From NCBI GenBank assembly GCA_033002965.1, contig JAURVB010012320.1:124001-188000 (forward strand): a stretch of DNA of 64,000 bases, read 5' to 3'. This document shows, in pieces, positions 11,859-24,583 of the stretch (positions are counted from its first letter, which is position 1; the number at the start of each line of letters is the position of its first letter). This stretch comes from Piper betle. Taxonomy: Eukaryota > Streptophyta > Magnoliopsida > Piperales > Piperaceae. Made by a program: the position numbers and the translations under genes. A model generated the notes under the pieces. It had not been told where the DNA came from. It did not search any database and saw only the letters and a list, made by a program, of their open reading frames with translations.

Positions 11859-12201
11859 TTGTAAGTCTGGTGTCCGTTTAAGAAGAAAAGAGCATTTTCG
11901 TTTTTTTTATTTGAGGAATAGATTAGTTTTTTTAATTTTTTTTGAGCGATTAATAGATTAGAGTAGCCTTGTTAAGAAGGTTATGGCGCAAATATAAGTA
12001 GTTGCATGGGAAAGGAGCCTAAGTTATTTAGGTTTGTGAATTTGCCTTTTAAAATAGATTAGTTTTTATTTTATTTTATTTTTTTAAGCGATTAGTAGAT
12101 TAGAGTAGCCTTGTCAAGAAGGGTACGGAGCAAATATAAGTACAAGTTGCATGGGAAAAGGAACCTAAGTTATTTAGGTTTGTGAATTTGCCTTTTAAAA
12201 G
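11859..12201 (+). repeat. Direct tandem duplication of about 135-145 bp in the 3' flank of the gene
   Basis: Copy 1 (about 11921-12052) and copy 2 (about 12055-12201) share the run from 'AGATTAG' through 'GCCTTGT.AAGAAGG' to 'GCCTTTTAAAA'. They differ by a few substitutions and small indels. The duplication begins about 60 nt after the stop codon, so it probably lies in the 3' UTR or polyadenylation region. Confidence 0.85.
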
Positions 12202-12780
12202 GGTAGCATTTTGTTAAATAAAGGAAAAATTACATAGGTATGGTTTAGTAATATAGAAATTTATTTTCTGTGTTTATATTTATAATCATCTTCTTAAGCG
12301 TGAAAAGTAGAGTTATGTGATCGTACTGCCCCTTATGAAATAAAATTAAATGGTAATAAAGGAGGTGATGTCAAGCAATCACCCATATCAAACCCAGCTT
12401 TGCCCGGGGGCTTACCTGATTGACTCGATCCATTTCAAATTGATTTGGTTCCGTCCAATGCTGGATTTGCTCGACTTGACCACAATTTTTTAATTTTATA
12501 GATGTTCTATTGTTTTCTTGTAGTTAGTTAGTGTGATCCATTTACCCTAATTATTGTATCATGATCAGTAATAATTGTGCAATTAATTAATGTGCTTTGT
12601 TGTTTATATAACAACCTCAATTCTAAACATGCATATGCATATTAAGGTTGTTATATGCATTATTTCCTCGCCCGTTTCGAGCAATAGGCCAATTACATAA
12701 AATTAAGTGCCTTAAAAATTAATTTTCTCTTAATTTATAACCATAAATAGATCCATAGATAAAGTATTAGTTAAGGTTTA
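12202..12780. other. AT-rich intergenic sequence with a short hairpin
   Basis: No gene is seen. A perfect 12-bp inverted repeat (12606-12617 with 12645-12656, ATATAACAACCT/AGGTTGTTATAT) flanks a spacer that is itself palindromic around ATGCATATGCAT. It could be a small MITE core or a chance structure. Confidence 0.45.
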
Positions 12781-13560
12781 AATTCTAAGTCATATTATAA
12801 AATAAAATATTAGATAACCAAAACTCGTAATCAACTAATGTCCAATAAACAAACTGAAATTCCATTGTCATGCAAACAGGTAAGAAGTATAATAACAACT
12901 ACAATAAAATAAAATTAAGAGTCAAATAATAGAGTGATGTCGTTGTCCCCGAATTTAAGCCATTGGTCCATACTCATACTTGCAGAGGCAATTTAATTTT
13001 AGTGATAAAAAACTAAATCGTATAATTAAAAATTCTACAATATAATTAATCAAGTATCTTAGTGATTATGATTATATATTGAACTATAATTATATCGGGA
13101 GGAGTGCCCGCTATAATCAAGTAGGCTTTGAGGTTGGATGCCTCAAAGAACCTCCCCTTGGTCTTAACTCTTTAACCTTAGGTTTGGGCTTCCTCTATTC
13201 TCATTGTTTAACGTGTATCACTTGTATGCTTCTATGAATTTATTTTTAGCACACTTTTATCGTGCATATCTGAATGTTAGGAAAATTTTGAGTATAAATT
13301 TATCTTATTTGGCTATGTAAATAAATAGATATGATTTTTATAATGCATGTTGGTCACTGATATGCACCGTTTCAGTATAAAAATCATATCTTGGCATTCT
13401 AATATCCCATTTGCAAGATTCTTATTTTTTTATACTTATAACATGTAGATCTACAACTTTTGTGTTGGGTATTTTACCTGCTATGCCCTAGAATTTGTAT
13501 GTATGAGGGTAAAAAGTGAGGAAATGTAATGACTTGGACCGTTACAGTGGTATAAGCCCT
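12781..13560 (-). mobile_element. Family B LTR fragment, minus strand
   Basis: The stretch 12830-13060 lines up with 33480-33700, which is part of a minus-strand family B LTR, and in reverse complement with 31780-31830 of the plus-strand solo LTR. Homology is patchy and neither end is intact. Confidence 0.5.
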
Positions 13561-13964
13561 CCTTTCTCCAATTTTTTACTCCTAATATAACCACGACCTT
13601 GTAAGATATGTTGATGTGCAACATACCATAATTTTCATGGTAATTTGAATAGTTTTTGGTAAAATTTTTAATCCTAATATAACCACTAAATAATCATGAA
13701 CAACACCCATAGGTACACCACGTATTTCCTGTGACTATGAGCATGATCTATCATTGTGTTACATTTGAAGCCACAAATTTTAAACTAATAAAATCTATTA
13801 AAATTATTTGATACTACAATAAGTCTCTACTTAAAATTTGGATGGGTTTTCCCTTACACTCTAAGGTTCATAAGTAAATTCCATCATGGCTGGCCCATGG
13901 GCCAATCAAGGGGAACAAGGCCCATTAAGCTTGGCCCTAAGGTCCTGGAACAGTGTTCTTGAGC
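13561..13964. other. Intergenic AT-rich sequence, nothing recognised
   Basis: No coding frame, tRNA or repeat with a second copy in the window was found here. Confidence 0.5.
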
Positions 13965-14427
13965 TGCACTAGATTAGTGAAATCTATAAAAAATGCATGT
14001 ACTAATATAATAGGTTTAGGGAAGAACCTTATATCGTATATTTTTGGAACTTCAGTTCGAAAACCAATAAGGGATTTCATCCTTGTAGTTTTATTAAGCA
14101 TATGTAGAAAACAGGGCTAAATGACCTAAACGGTAGCTGTGGCTCTGGAAGTCGGCTGTAAAACTCCATCCCACAATGTCCATCTTTTGCATGTCACCAC
14201 ATGAGTTCTTCCTTGGGACATGGTGTATATTGTGAGAGAGAGTTTTTACATTCGATTTCCAATGCTGCTACTACCATTCGGGCCATTTAGCCATAGTTTC
14301 TACATATGTTTAATAAAACTTCAAGGATGAGATCCCTTATTGATTTTAAAACTGAAGTTCCAGAAATATATGATATAAGCATCTTCCTTAAGCCTATTAT
14401 ATTAATATGCACATTTTTACGAATTTC
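13965..14427. repeat. Inverted pair of family A LTR fragments (about 150-bp arms)
   Basis: The left arm, about 13968-14125, is the minus-strand version of the LTR segment that recurs in plus orientation at about 14280-14427. Both match 2818-2960. They are separated by about 155 bp that resembles internal sequence also seen near 32600-32660. The right arm is joined directly to gag-like sequence, so the LTR 3' end, the primer-binding site and the gag start have been deleted. Confidence 0.7.
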
Positions 14428-15587
14428 AACCTGAGCAGCCCCATCCCACCAGGGAGCATTGGGATGTTGAGCTCTTCCTAAAGAATGGGGGATATTCATT
14501 CTATGGGAGCATGAATCCTAAGGTCATGTTGAAGTGGATTGACGCGGCTAGATCAGTATTGGTATACTTGGGGTATCCCCAGAGCTATGGGTGTGTGTAG
14601 CCACTAGGGCTATGTAGAGCATGGGCAGACTTTGGTGGGACTCAGCCCACACAGCCTTTTTGGAAGGCAGGGCCCATGAGCATATTATATGGGATGAGTT
14701 TAGGGAGGTCTTCTAGTCATAGTATTTCTTTGCCACTATCAGGGCAAAAAAGTAGATGGAGTTCTTGTCTTTAAAGCAGTAGGAGGGTATGTCTATAGCG
14801 GAATACTAGTTCAGGTTCCTAATGTTGGAGAGGTTTGCCTCGGGTAGCTTCTCATCAGAGACGGAGAGGCTGCCGAGTTGGTATCAGGATTGCGCATTAG
14901 TTTGCAAGCGGTAGTGGTGACACTCTCTTGTGCAACTCTTGCAAAGGCCATCATGAGGGCACTATAGTGAGAGCATGCCCATGACTCACACCATCAGGCC
15001 AAGGGCACAGTACCATGTAGCAATAAGGTGCAAAAGTACCAAACACAAGATCAGCGAGGCCCACAGCCGAAGAGACAGAGAACAGGGGGTGGAGTGATGG
15101 TGTACGTAGCTGAGGGGCAGTATGTGTAGTGGTTTCCCTAGCAGATGCAAACCTTCCAAGGGTAGTGTGGTAATTTCTAGGAGTGTCGTGTCTGTCCTGA
15201 GTGCCAGAGACACCATCAAGGTGCTTGCAAGAGAACCATCAGCACATGCTTTGCGTATGGAGACATAGGGCACCATGCAACTGAGTCAGTAGTATCGGCT
15301 GCACCAGCAGCAACAACAAAGATTGCTTGCACCGCCATTGTAGCCACTTCTTACCACACTACCAGCCCAACCTCAAGGGCAATGGGGGAGAGGTGACTAG
15401 CAGTAGTGGGTGGAAGGACCTTAGCAAGGCTACTAGGGCAAGAGAGGCTGATAGGACCAAAGGGCGAAGTTAGGGTCAGCCAAGGCAGGTTAGTCTAGCT
15501 TCTTTGCACATTGGGCAAGCATCGACATAGAATGTGGCAAAGGCTGAAGGGCAGACATAGGGTGGCAAGCCAGAGCAGCAAAGCAAG
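14428..15587 (+). pseudogene. Decayed gag of a Tekay-type gypsy element
   Basis: There is no long open frame, but a recognisable nucleocapsid zinc-knuckle pair lies at about 15190-15285 in one frame: 'CPECQRHHQGACKR' then 'CFAYGDIGHHA'. The first Cys-His knuckle is largely kept. The second has Cys changed to Tyr and lacks its last Cys. Upstream, stops interrupt every frame. The fragment precedes protease in the normal gag-pro order. Confidence 0.6.
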
Positions 15588-16007
15588 ATGTATGTAGGTG
15601 CAGAGGAGGTGATTCAGGATGCAGCTATCATCACAGTTACTCTTCCTATCCACTCTACACCTGCAATTGTGTTATTTGACTTTGGTAGTAGACAAACGTT
15701 CATAGCCAAGACATTTGTTGATAGGATCGATTTGTCGAAAGAAGACTTAGGATATGACTTGGTTGTGTCAACTCTTGCGGGAGCCACACACACAACAAGT
15801 GAGTGTCTACAGGGTGTTGCTGTGGTTATCCAGCAGCACATCCTTTTCACTAATTTCATAGTTTTGCCAATGCGAGAGTTTGACACAATATCCGACATGG
15901 ATTGGATGACAAGCCACCAGGCATTGATTGATTGCCAGAAGAAGAAGGTTCAGCTCAGACTGAAGGGGAATGTGAGGATTATAATCCAAGGCAAAGGCAG
16001 AGATTGA
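15588..16007 (+). pseudogene. Retropepsin-like aspartic protease segment of the Tekay-type element
   Basis: The 139-codon open frame contains 'VLFDFGSRQTFI' at about residues 29-40, in the position where active retropepsins have VLFDSGA(T/S)HSFI. The usual Asp-Ser-Gly is Asp-Phe-Gly here, which should impair catalysis. Later the frame shows 'MDWMTSHQALIDCQKKKV', matching the MDWL..H.A.IDC motif of this lineage. The frame stops at 16005-16007 and decayed RT sequence follows. Confidence 0.75.
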
Positions 16008-16099
16008 GGAGGATGTCTGATATCCTACCAGCGGGCTTAGAGATTGATAGACAGGGGTTGTGAAGTCTTCCTTGCCACGGTTGAGGCTACACCAGATCA

Positions 16100-17190
16100 G
16101 TTAGCACCAGAGTTGGCACGCATTCTAGTAGTTAGTGAGTTTGCAGATGTATTTCTAGATGAGGTGCCTAGATGACCACCTACCAGAGAGGTGAAGTTCA
16201 CTATTGATTTGGTCCCTAATACTGCACCTATCTCTAGGACACCGTATCAAATGGCATCGTTTGAGCTCAAGGAGCTCAAAACTCAGTTGTAGGAGCTATG
16301 GGAGTAGGGCTTCATCAGGTCGAGTGTCTCACCTTGGGGCACTCTGGCCCTCTTTGTCAAGAAAAAGGATGGCAATATGACGTTGTGCATCAACTATAGA
16401 ATGCTAAACCAGGTTATGATGAAGAACCGCTATCCCCTCCCATCGATAGATGATTTGTTTAATTAGCTTGGAGGAGTTGCTATGTTTATGAACTAAGATG
16501 CAAGAGGAGGATGTACCAAAGACATATTTTAGGACTTGGTCTGGGCACTACGAGTTCTTAGTCATGCCTTTTAGGTTGACAAATTCAGCGGCAAGCATTC
16601 ATTTATCTCATGAACTGGGTGTTCCAACCATACTTGGACAAGTTTGTGATTATATTTGTAGATGACATCCTAATTTACTCGAAGTCCAGAGAGGAGCAAG
16701 TGACACACTTGAAGATTGCTTTGCAAACCCTACAGGAGCACCGCCTATATGCAAAGCTTCCCAGGTGTGAGTTTTGGCTATCCAAGGTTGTCTTTTTGGG
16801 ACATGTAGTATCAACAACTAGAATTGCACTAGATCCAACCAAGGTCGAGACAGCATTGAGATGGAAACAACCTACTATTGCCATTGAGATACTGAGTTTT
16901 CTGGGATTGGCCAGTTTTTATCGGAGGTTCATACAAGGTTTTTCTTCTCTGGTAGCCCCTCACACATGGCTTACTAGGAAGTAGGAGTGCTTCGTGTGGA
17001 CCGACTCATGTGAGTGGAGTTTCTAAACTATAAAGGAGAAATTCACTATGGCGCCAATGTTGAGTTTACCAAACGGCCATGATGATTTTGTAGTATACAG
17101 TGATGCCTCTGGTGTAGCGCTAGGTTGTGTGGTGTTGTAGAGAGGCAAAGAGATAGCCTATGCTTCCCAGTAGTTGAAAGTGCATGAGCA
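16100..17190 (+). pseudogene. Reverse transcriptase and RNase H remnant of the Tekay-type element
   Basis: In broken frames the RT fingers ('[19 protein letters not shown]' near 16198, '[19 protein letters not shown]' near 16390-16450) lead into an open segment at 16610-16984. That segment has the catalytic [11 protein letters not shown] motif (about 16650-16680) and 'FLGHVVS'. The polymerase aspartates are present, but several stops upstream destroy the enzyme. RNase H is marked by 'VYSDASGVALGCVV' near 17090-17135 and is then cut off by a deletion into integrase. Confidence 0.75.
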
Positions 17191-18010
17191 GATGGTTTGT
17201 ACGGATTGAGAGGACGGTTATATGTGTCAGATGTTATAGATATTCCTGGATTGCGTAAGGACATTCTTCATGAGGCCCAACACTCGAAGTTCACGATGCA
17301 CCCGGGCTTCGTAAATATGTATCACGACTTGTGCCAATCTTATTGGTGGCCAAGGCTCAAGAAGTATGTCTTCGACACTGTGTCACGATGCTTGTTTGTT
17401 AGCAAGTCAAGATTGAGCACCAAAAACTAGGCGGTTTGTTGTAGCCATTAACACCCCCAGAGTGGAAGTGGGTTTGCATCACATGCGACTTTGTCACACA
17501 TCTACCCCCTTCCAAGTGATAGATGGATGCAGTAGGAGTTGTTGTCAATAGGTTAACGAAATCAGCACACTTTATACCGATTCATATGACCTATCTTGTG
17601 TTTACATTGGCTAGATTATATCAGGACCAAATTGTTAATCTCCACAGAGTTCCTAGGGAGTTTTATCAAATAGGGATCAGAGATTCACCTCTTCCTTTTG
17701 GAGATCTTTACATCGAGAACTTGGGATGGAGACCAAGTTTAGTATAGCCTATCATCCACAGACCGACGGCTAGTCCAAGAGGACAATTCAGATCATGGAG
17801 GAATTGCTCTGGTTGTGTGTGATGGAGTTCGGTGGACTATGGGAGGAGCATCTTCACTTGGTGGAGTTTGCATATAACAATAGCTACCAGGCCAACATAG
17901 GGATGGCACCCTTCGAGGCATTGTATGGTAGGTTGTGCTGATCACCTGTGTCTTGGCTAGAGGGTGGTGAGCCATTGATAGTAGGCCTAGAGTTGCTTTG
18001 GGACTCCCAA
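17191..18010 (+). pseudogene. Integrase remnant of the Tekay-type element
   Basis: The HHCC zinc-binding part (17197-17430) keeps 'HPGFVNMYHDL' and 'SYWWPRLKKYVFDTVSRCL', but the second Cys of the C-x2-C pair is lost. The catalytic core (17523-17747) reads 'VVNRLTKSAHFIPI', so the first catalytic Asp of the usual VVDRLTKSAHF is Asn, and the SDRDP motif is damaged near 17690. A later piece, 'HLVEFAYNNSYQANIGMAPF', lies near 17855-17915. Overall it is inactive. Confidence 0.75.
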
Positions 18011-18079
18011 AGGATACTTGAGTTGATCAGGCAAAGGCTTCGGCAACTCAAAATAGACAGAGGTCTTATGCAGATCAGA

Positions 18080-18655
18080 GGCATAGGGATGTCAGTTTCA
18101 CTCCTAAGGATCGTGTTTTCTTGAAAGTCTCATCGACTAAATGAGGCATGCATTTTGGGAGGTGGGGCAAGCAGAATCCAAGGTACATTGACCCATTTGA
18201 GGTATTGAGACGTATTGGAGAGGTTGCATATGAGCTTGAACTCCTACCGAGTCTGTCAGCAATGCACCCAGTATTCCACATATCTATGTTAAAGAAGTAC
18301 ATGCCCGACAAATCACACCAACATTAGTATGAGGAGCTCGACATCGACTCAACCTTTACAACAAGGAGGAGGCTACATGAATTCTCGACAGGTCGATGAA
18401 GAGTCTCCGTAGGAAAGAAGTGCCTTTGGTGAAGGTACTTTGGTCACGGCAGGGTGTCGAGGAGGCCACTTGGGAGCGTGAAGACAAAATGCAGTAGCAT
18501 TTCCCAAGACTCTTCCCTGTGGAGGACAAAAACTCGAAGTATTAGCACCCTTCCATGTTTCGGTTGAATGCTATTGTATGTTTTATGTTGTGTGCTTATG
18601 TGTGTGTGACCCCCTTAGGAAATTCCGGGGTGGAATTTTTCTAAGTGGGGGATGT
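18080..18655 (+). pseudogene. Integrase C-terminus/chromodomain-like tail and polypurine tract
   Basis: '[20 protein letters not shown]' and '[18 protein letters not shown]' (about 18185-18310) are the conserved post-core segment. A broken tail resembling the chromodomain-like 'VPLVKVLW..VEEATWE' follows (18420-18480). A purine-rich tract with GTGGGGGATG sits at about 18644-18654, directly before the 3' LTR. Confidence 0.65.
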
Positions 18656-19590
18656 TGTAAAACCCGGGCTATCCACTGGAGGGTTTTTATTGTCTGTCCA
18701 GTTGTTACCTAAATCAGATTAGTAGGGTCTGGCCTTCTTGCAATGGCTCGTATATGGTATGGTGTAAGTTGCCCGACCTCAGCCTCCTTCGGTGCTTGGG
18801 ACACCTATTTGGATGTGGCACGCCCGACTTTTTCATGTTTGGTTCAATTTAATTGCATATAGATAGATGTTAGGACCATATCCCTCGCGTGTCTGTTGTA
18901 TGCTTGCCATGTGTTTGATAACCTTTCAGACCGTCCTAACCTCTTTTGGGACATATAGTGCAATTCTCAAGGTGGGTCCGATCGCTTTAGGGTAAAAACC
19001 ATAAGTTTTTGGGTTTTGAGATAACCCAACCCATACCTATTTAGCCAACCCAACCTATGCATCTTTATCTATCTAACCCATACCTCTTTAGGTATGGCAC
19101 CCATACCTATGACACCACCAAACCAACCCATACCTCCTAACCTATTATATAAGTATGCATATTTTTACAGATTTCATAAATAAGAGAGTGAGTGGTATGG
19201 AGATATGTATGGATTGCACTAGTACTCTTTCAAACCCTGGGGTAGTGCAGAGTATGAGGGTATTACGTAATGCAGCAAATTTCTAGAATTTGTGGCACTA
19301 ACTTAACCACTCCTTTTGCCACTCAAGTACTATGGCATGCCGGCACAGTGTTGTATGGAGGATGTGAGGGCACGGTGTTGTATGTATGAATACGAATATT
19401 AGTCGTACATGCACGCTAGTACTTGTTTAAATATATTTGCTTATCGCCTAGTGTGAGACAATTCTGAAGTTTCCTAAGTCTTAATGGGTAATGAAATACT
19501 CATTTGCCAGCTTGCTATTTTACTAGTAATTATTCGGACCGGTAATCAAATTTATTTGATTACTGACATGGTTTTTTATTATATTTAAAT
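18656..19590 (+). mobile_element. 3' LTR (family A type) of the Tekay-like element, shortened
   Basis: It starts TGTAAAACCCGGG right after the polypurine tract. The segment 19140-19560 matches 2930-3330 and 28950-29350 closely. It is much shorter than the roughly 3-kb LTRs of the family: the GC-rich middle is missing, and the match stops near 19585 without the GGGGTGTTACA terminus. Confidence 0.7.
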
Positions 19591-20820
19591 GGGGCTCTTT
19601 GGCGTTGGCCGGTCTAGGTGCATGGATCAAATGGCTTAGCAACGGTTGTTAAGTGTTTAAAGTATAGAATATTTACCCATGTTTGAATTTGATTTTGTAA
19701 ATCTTGGGTATAAATATTATTAATTAGGTGACATTTTACTTTATTTTTTTAGTTAATTAATATTTTATAAGATATGTTTAATTTTGGAGTTTAATGCAAA
19801 AAAAATGAAAACAAAGAAGTTTAGGAATTATGGTCAGAGCATTGGACCCCACCCATTGATGGCTACAATTTATGATGTTGACAAAGCTCGATGAGGATGG
19901 ATATACATAGCTTTAGCTGCATTTGAGTAAGTCGGGGAGTTGGAAACTTTATTGGACATCATAATCAATTAGACTACATTGAGTTGTAGAATCCTTCCTC
20001 GAATTCTTGTATCTCCTGAGTATCTCATCTTCTATATAAATGGGTGGTCATTTGTTGTTTGGGATATCTCAACTCGAGGCTTAGAAGTAGTTCTACATTT
20101 GTATTTTTTTCCCTCTCTTAATGAGAACTAGTTTCTTCTTTATAATGTTTTCTATTTTTATTATGGAGTAATCCATTATTTCATTCTAGAGAAGAATGGA
20201 ACTTAACATGGTTTAATTGAATTCATTTCAACCTCTTACTCTTTCATTCAATTGGATTGTTTGAATTATCATATTCATAATGCTAAGACTAGACTAATCA
20301 CCTATTACTTAGATCATAATGTTTAATTAGATTTCGGGAGAAATTAGTTAGATTAGTTATTGATAACTCATCATACAATGAGTCTTTTGACTTGTTTGTT
20401 GTTGCGGTCGCAAGATACACAACACCGTAGCGATTGTAATGCAAATCTTAATGCATTATTTTGTTGATTAATCAATTATTGCCGAGAGGTAGAAATTGAG
20501 GCGAAATAATAGATGCATGAAGGAGCAGGAGCTACCATGTCATATAATTCTCCTAGATTGAAAATTTGAGAGAATAAAAATAAGAGTAAGATGTGATGAA
20601 TATTAAATTCATGTTCAGGGAAATTTGACTCTAGAACAAGTTTTATAATTAAAAGTTATTATTTAGATTCAGTTAAGTCGATTGTTTTTGTTTTGTTATT
20701 AATTTCATTTTCTTTAATTAATTTAAGGAAATTTATTTCTTTGTGGGACGATACTCGAATTCATCCTTATATTACTTGTTTCAACCATGTATACTTGCAC
20801 GTTATTGAGTTAATCAAACA
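19591..20820 (+). mobile_element. Probable 5' LTR of an Athila-type gypsy element (start uncertain)
   Basis: Placement follows from the primer-binding site just after it and the Athila-type gag downstream. The 3' end is taken as the CA at 20819-20820. The 5' end is not fixed because the preceding element has decayed into it. No second copy of this LTR was found in the window. Confidence 0.45.
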
Positions 20821-20826
20821 AGTTTT

Positions 20827-20845
20827 TTACGCCGTTGCTGGGGAG
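20827..20845 (+). other. Primer-binding site of the Athila-type element
   Basis: ACGCCGTTGCTGGGGAG is close to the TGGCGCCGTTGCCGGGGA sequence typical of Athila-group elements, with a few substitutions. It lies a few bases after the proposed LTR end. Confidence 0.6.
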
Positions 20846-20961
20846 ATCGAGTTTTCCTAGTTAATTTAGGATTAGAATTTTGAGTCTTTTCTTTTCTTTT
20901 TTAGATTTTAGTGTCTGATTTTTGTTAAATACTATATTATTGTCTTCTTCCTTGTTATCAT

Positions 20962-22700
20962 TTGTTTATGCATCGATTAGTTCGGCCCTTGTTTTCTTGT
21001 GATCCAAAGATTGAAAGGATTTTGAGAAACTTGCGTGCCGCTGGAAGAAGAGCACAAGAAGCAATAAAAGAAGAAGCCATGGACCCACAACAACAACAAA
21101 TGCCTCCACTTCTACACATTGTAGCAGTAGTCAATGATGACAATAGGGCAATTCAAGATTGGGTTGTATCTCTTGCAAGAGGGTTACAACCTAGTATTAT
21201 TGCACCACCGGTGGTTGTGACCCACTTCGAGCTTAAACCAGTTTTATTTAGCATAGTACAAACTATATGACAATCTAGTGGATCGCCTACTGAAAATCCT
21301 ATAGCATATCATTAATTTCCTATCAGTTGTGATATATATAAGCAACTTGGTGTCTTTGACAACACTCTCCGCCTTCACTTATTTCCATTCTCATTAATAG
21401 GAAGTGCAAAAGAGTTGTTATCATCATTAGATGCAATTACCACTTGGGATGAATTGTCTGAAAAATTTTTGTTAAAATCTTTTCCTCCTTTTAAAACTTC
21501 TAGATTATGTAAGGAAATTTTTATCTTTTTTGCAGTTTGATGGTGGTCTCTCTTAAGGGCATGTGAAAAATTTAAAGAATTGTTGAAAAAGTATCCCAAC
21601 AATGGTATAGAAAGATGGATGCAACTTCAAACTTTCTATAACGGGTTGTTGGGGCAAACAAAGAACATAGTTAATGCAGCGGCCAATGGATTGTTTCTTA
21701 GGAAGAACCCACATGAAGCTTTTCAACTACTAGAATTGATGGTTCCTAGTAACCACCATGCAACACAAGAAAGGCACCCAAGGAGGATTACCGGAGTTTT
21801 ATAATTAAATGCACTTATTGCCTTATTTGCTCTGGTTAGTACTTTAGCCAATTAAGTTCAAAATCTGAATATGGAGGGACAGGTTAAGGCTGTGGAGCCA
21901 AGGTGTGAATGGTGTGGACAAGGACATTATAAGGGTCAATGTGCAATAGATCAAGTTAACCACGTAGGCAACTTTAATAAGAACAAGCCATATTCCAATA
22001 CCTACAATTCGGGCTGACGCAATAACTCCAACTTTTCATGGAATAATTCTCCACAATCGGCTGCTCTCCTCAATAATCCACCATCGCTATCATAGCATTC
22101 TCAACCTCCTTCACTTCCTTTTCAACCACAACAACTAGATTTGAACTAATTGCTCACTTCTATGCAACAAACTATGCTACAATTTATGCAAAATCTGCAA
22201 CAACAACAACAATAGTTTATGCAACAAGTTGTGTTGCAATTAAACAATGAACCAAGTGAGCGACCCAAGGGTGTACTTCCCAACCAACTAGAACAACGAA
22301 GGAAAGATGTTCAAGAACATTGCGAAGCCGTAACAACCCGGAGTGGTATTACTTTACAAGAACTAGTTTAGCCAAATGAAGTTAAGGAAAAAGATGATAA
22401 GCCAAACATCGAACATGAACCCATTACATTGGTTAGCTTACTTGGAAGTAAAGGGAAAGAGAAAGATGAGGTACATACAGGAGAGGTTTAAAAAAGTACC
22501 ATTTCCTTCTAGACTGAGGAAACAAAGTGATGAAAAATACTTCAAAAATTTCTTGATATATTTAAGAAATTACAAATTAACATACCTTTCGTTGAAGCAC
22601 TTGAACAGATGCCTAGTTCTGTAAAAACTTGAAGGATATCCTAGCAAAGAAAAGGAGAGTAGATGACAATGAAGTTGTAGCCATGACAGAGGAATGTAGT
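20962..22700 (+). pseudogene. Athila-type gag and start of protease, interrupted at 22,700
   Basis: Successive frames give Athila gag landmarks: 'HFELKPVLFSIVQ' (about 21220-21260), 'LFPFSLIGSAKELLSSL' (about 21385-21430), 'RWMQLQTFYNGLLGQTK' (21610-21665), 'HEAFQLLELM' (about 21712-21740), and a CCHC knuckle 'CEWCGQGHYKGQC' (about 21905-21945). Glutamine-rich sequence (22190-22250) follows. The frame reaches 'VVAMTEECS', the motif before Athila protease, and is cut at 22,700 by inserted LTR DNA. Several stops show that it is not translatable. The rest of the polyprotein resumes at 34,700. Confidence 0.8.
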
Positions 22701-24126
22701 TGTAAAACCCCATTTTTTGGGTTAAGGTTTTACCTGATTTTAGTTTTATCCAGTTCAAGCAGTCTCGAATCGATTTGAGCGAGCTCGAGCAAAAACAATT
22801 TTATGAGTATGAGTGTGAGACCCAAATGGTCATATGGGCATGTCATTGAGGTTGAGTATACCCGACATGTATATGATAGTTTCAGTTATGATACAGTAGA
22901 ACATGAGTTATCAGTATATACACGAGGTATACATATGATTTTTATGAGTTAGCTAGAATTTTATAACTAGATCTAGGCCATTGCAATGTTTAGTATTTGT
23001 TTGGGATTTTTTGGGTATTTCATTTGCATGCAGCATAGGAATTTCGGATCACTGGATATTGCCCCTGTGGGCCCAGCTTGATTGAGTTTAGGGTTCAAGG
23101 CCCATTTAGCCTTTGTGCCTCGATTCCTGCCTATTGAGTCTGTTTTAGGACTCGAGTCAGTTTTGACTTTGGACGGGCTCGATCCAAGCTATTCATCCAT
23201 ATGTAAATTACCTATACCCATCGGTAGGCCTCACTAGGCAACGAGTTGTTGGAGGTCCAAATCATACCACGTGGCAAGATTTGGGCCATCCACTCAACCT
23301 ATATTCCACCCAAAGGATTTTTCATGATTTTCAAACTTTTACATCATTACCGCCACCACCACTTCGGGTCGCCACCAGTTAGACTCCGGCCCTCCTCCGA
23401 CCACCCATTCAGTACGGTCGTGACCACCTCACGGCCGGCTTTCCATTTGTACCACTCAAGACCATCGGCGTCGCCACAGGCGTTGTCGGCGACCAATTTT
23501 TCTAACACTGTTCATCATCACTGCCGCCACCGTTTGGGCTGTTTTCCAGTGCCAATGGGCCACCTTCGGTCAATCCGACCACCTCGACAGCTTCTCCTCT
23601 TCGAGATACTGACACTGAACAACGCCACAGCCATGATCACCGCTGGCTATGTCGCCGTATCCATCGACAATCCACCCTTATTCTTGACTTTTTCTAGCCA
23701 ACCGGCGGCCGGAGTCCACCGATCATCACAGCCATGACGTTCCCCGTCCTCCCCTCTTTCGAACATGACCGACGGCAGCATCCGCCGCACCGCCATAGGC
23801 CTTTTTCGGCGATGGGAACCGGCGGCCCTCTGCCTAACCCGTTTGCCCAGTTTGTCGTCCGCCTGCCCCCGACCATGTCCACCTACCACAGCCACGTCCG
23901 CCTGGTCATGCCCGGGTCCACCAACCGTGTCCATGTCCGTGTCCATTAGCCTAGCCAACCCAACCCATTTGTTAGTTAACCCAGACCAGGTTGGTTCAGC
24001 CCTTTCAGTTTGGTCTAGTTCAACTCAGTTCGGTCCGATTCAGCTCATTTTCGGACCTCTCGTTTGTTCTTGCACCGTTTTCTATAATTCGAGAACCTCT
24101 ATGTTAGTTTAGATACCAAACGAATA

Positions 24127-24218
24127 GGGGATCTAGAGTTTAGAGTTAATGGAGAGGGTTTTTTTTCAAACGGAGAGGGGATCTAGAGTTTAGAGTTAAT
24201 GGAGAGGGTTTTTTTTTT
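24127..24218. repeat. Tandem duplication of a 48-bp unit at the left edge of the mosaic block
   Basis: The unit (starting GGGGATCTAGAGTTTAGAG, ending in a T run) is present twice with almost no change, directly after LTR sequence ends near 24115. Confidence 0.9.
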
Positions 24219-24583
24219 AAAATCAAAGTTTATACTACTAAAAAAGTATTAAAATATATATTCCTAAGATCAATAGATAATAAAGGCTATTTCTATAATT
24301 ATTTCTTTTACTTACATTCAGAATTTTATGTTTACTAATTTCTTAAAAATTATACAAAATATCATAAAATATGCTAATAATATTAAAGTACTTAATCCTA
24401 TTACTATTATTGTTATTATAGGATTATAGAGATGAATACTTACTAGTTGAGTTCTATCTTCGGCAATAATACTACTATAATGCATTTAACAAGAGACACA
24501 AATCATAAAGCATGAGTCTACCAAATCCTACTGATTCGATGTTCATTTTCAACTTTGTTATATAATATTTTATCAAAAAGTGA
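24219..24583. other. AT-rich sequence inside the mosaic block, origin unknown
   Basis: It does not match LTR copies in the window, and I do not recognise it as plastid coding sequence. It may be organellar or viral intergenic sequence or filler. Confidence 0.4.
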
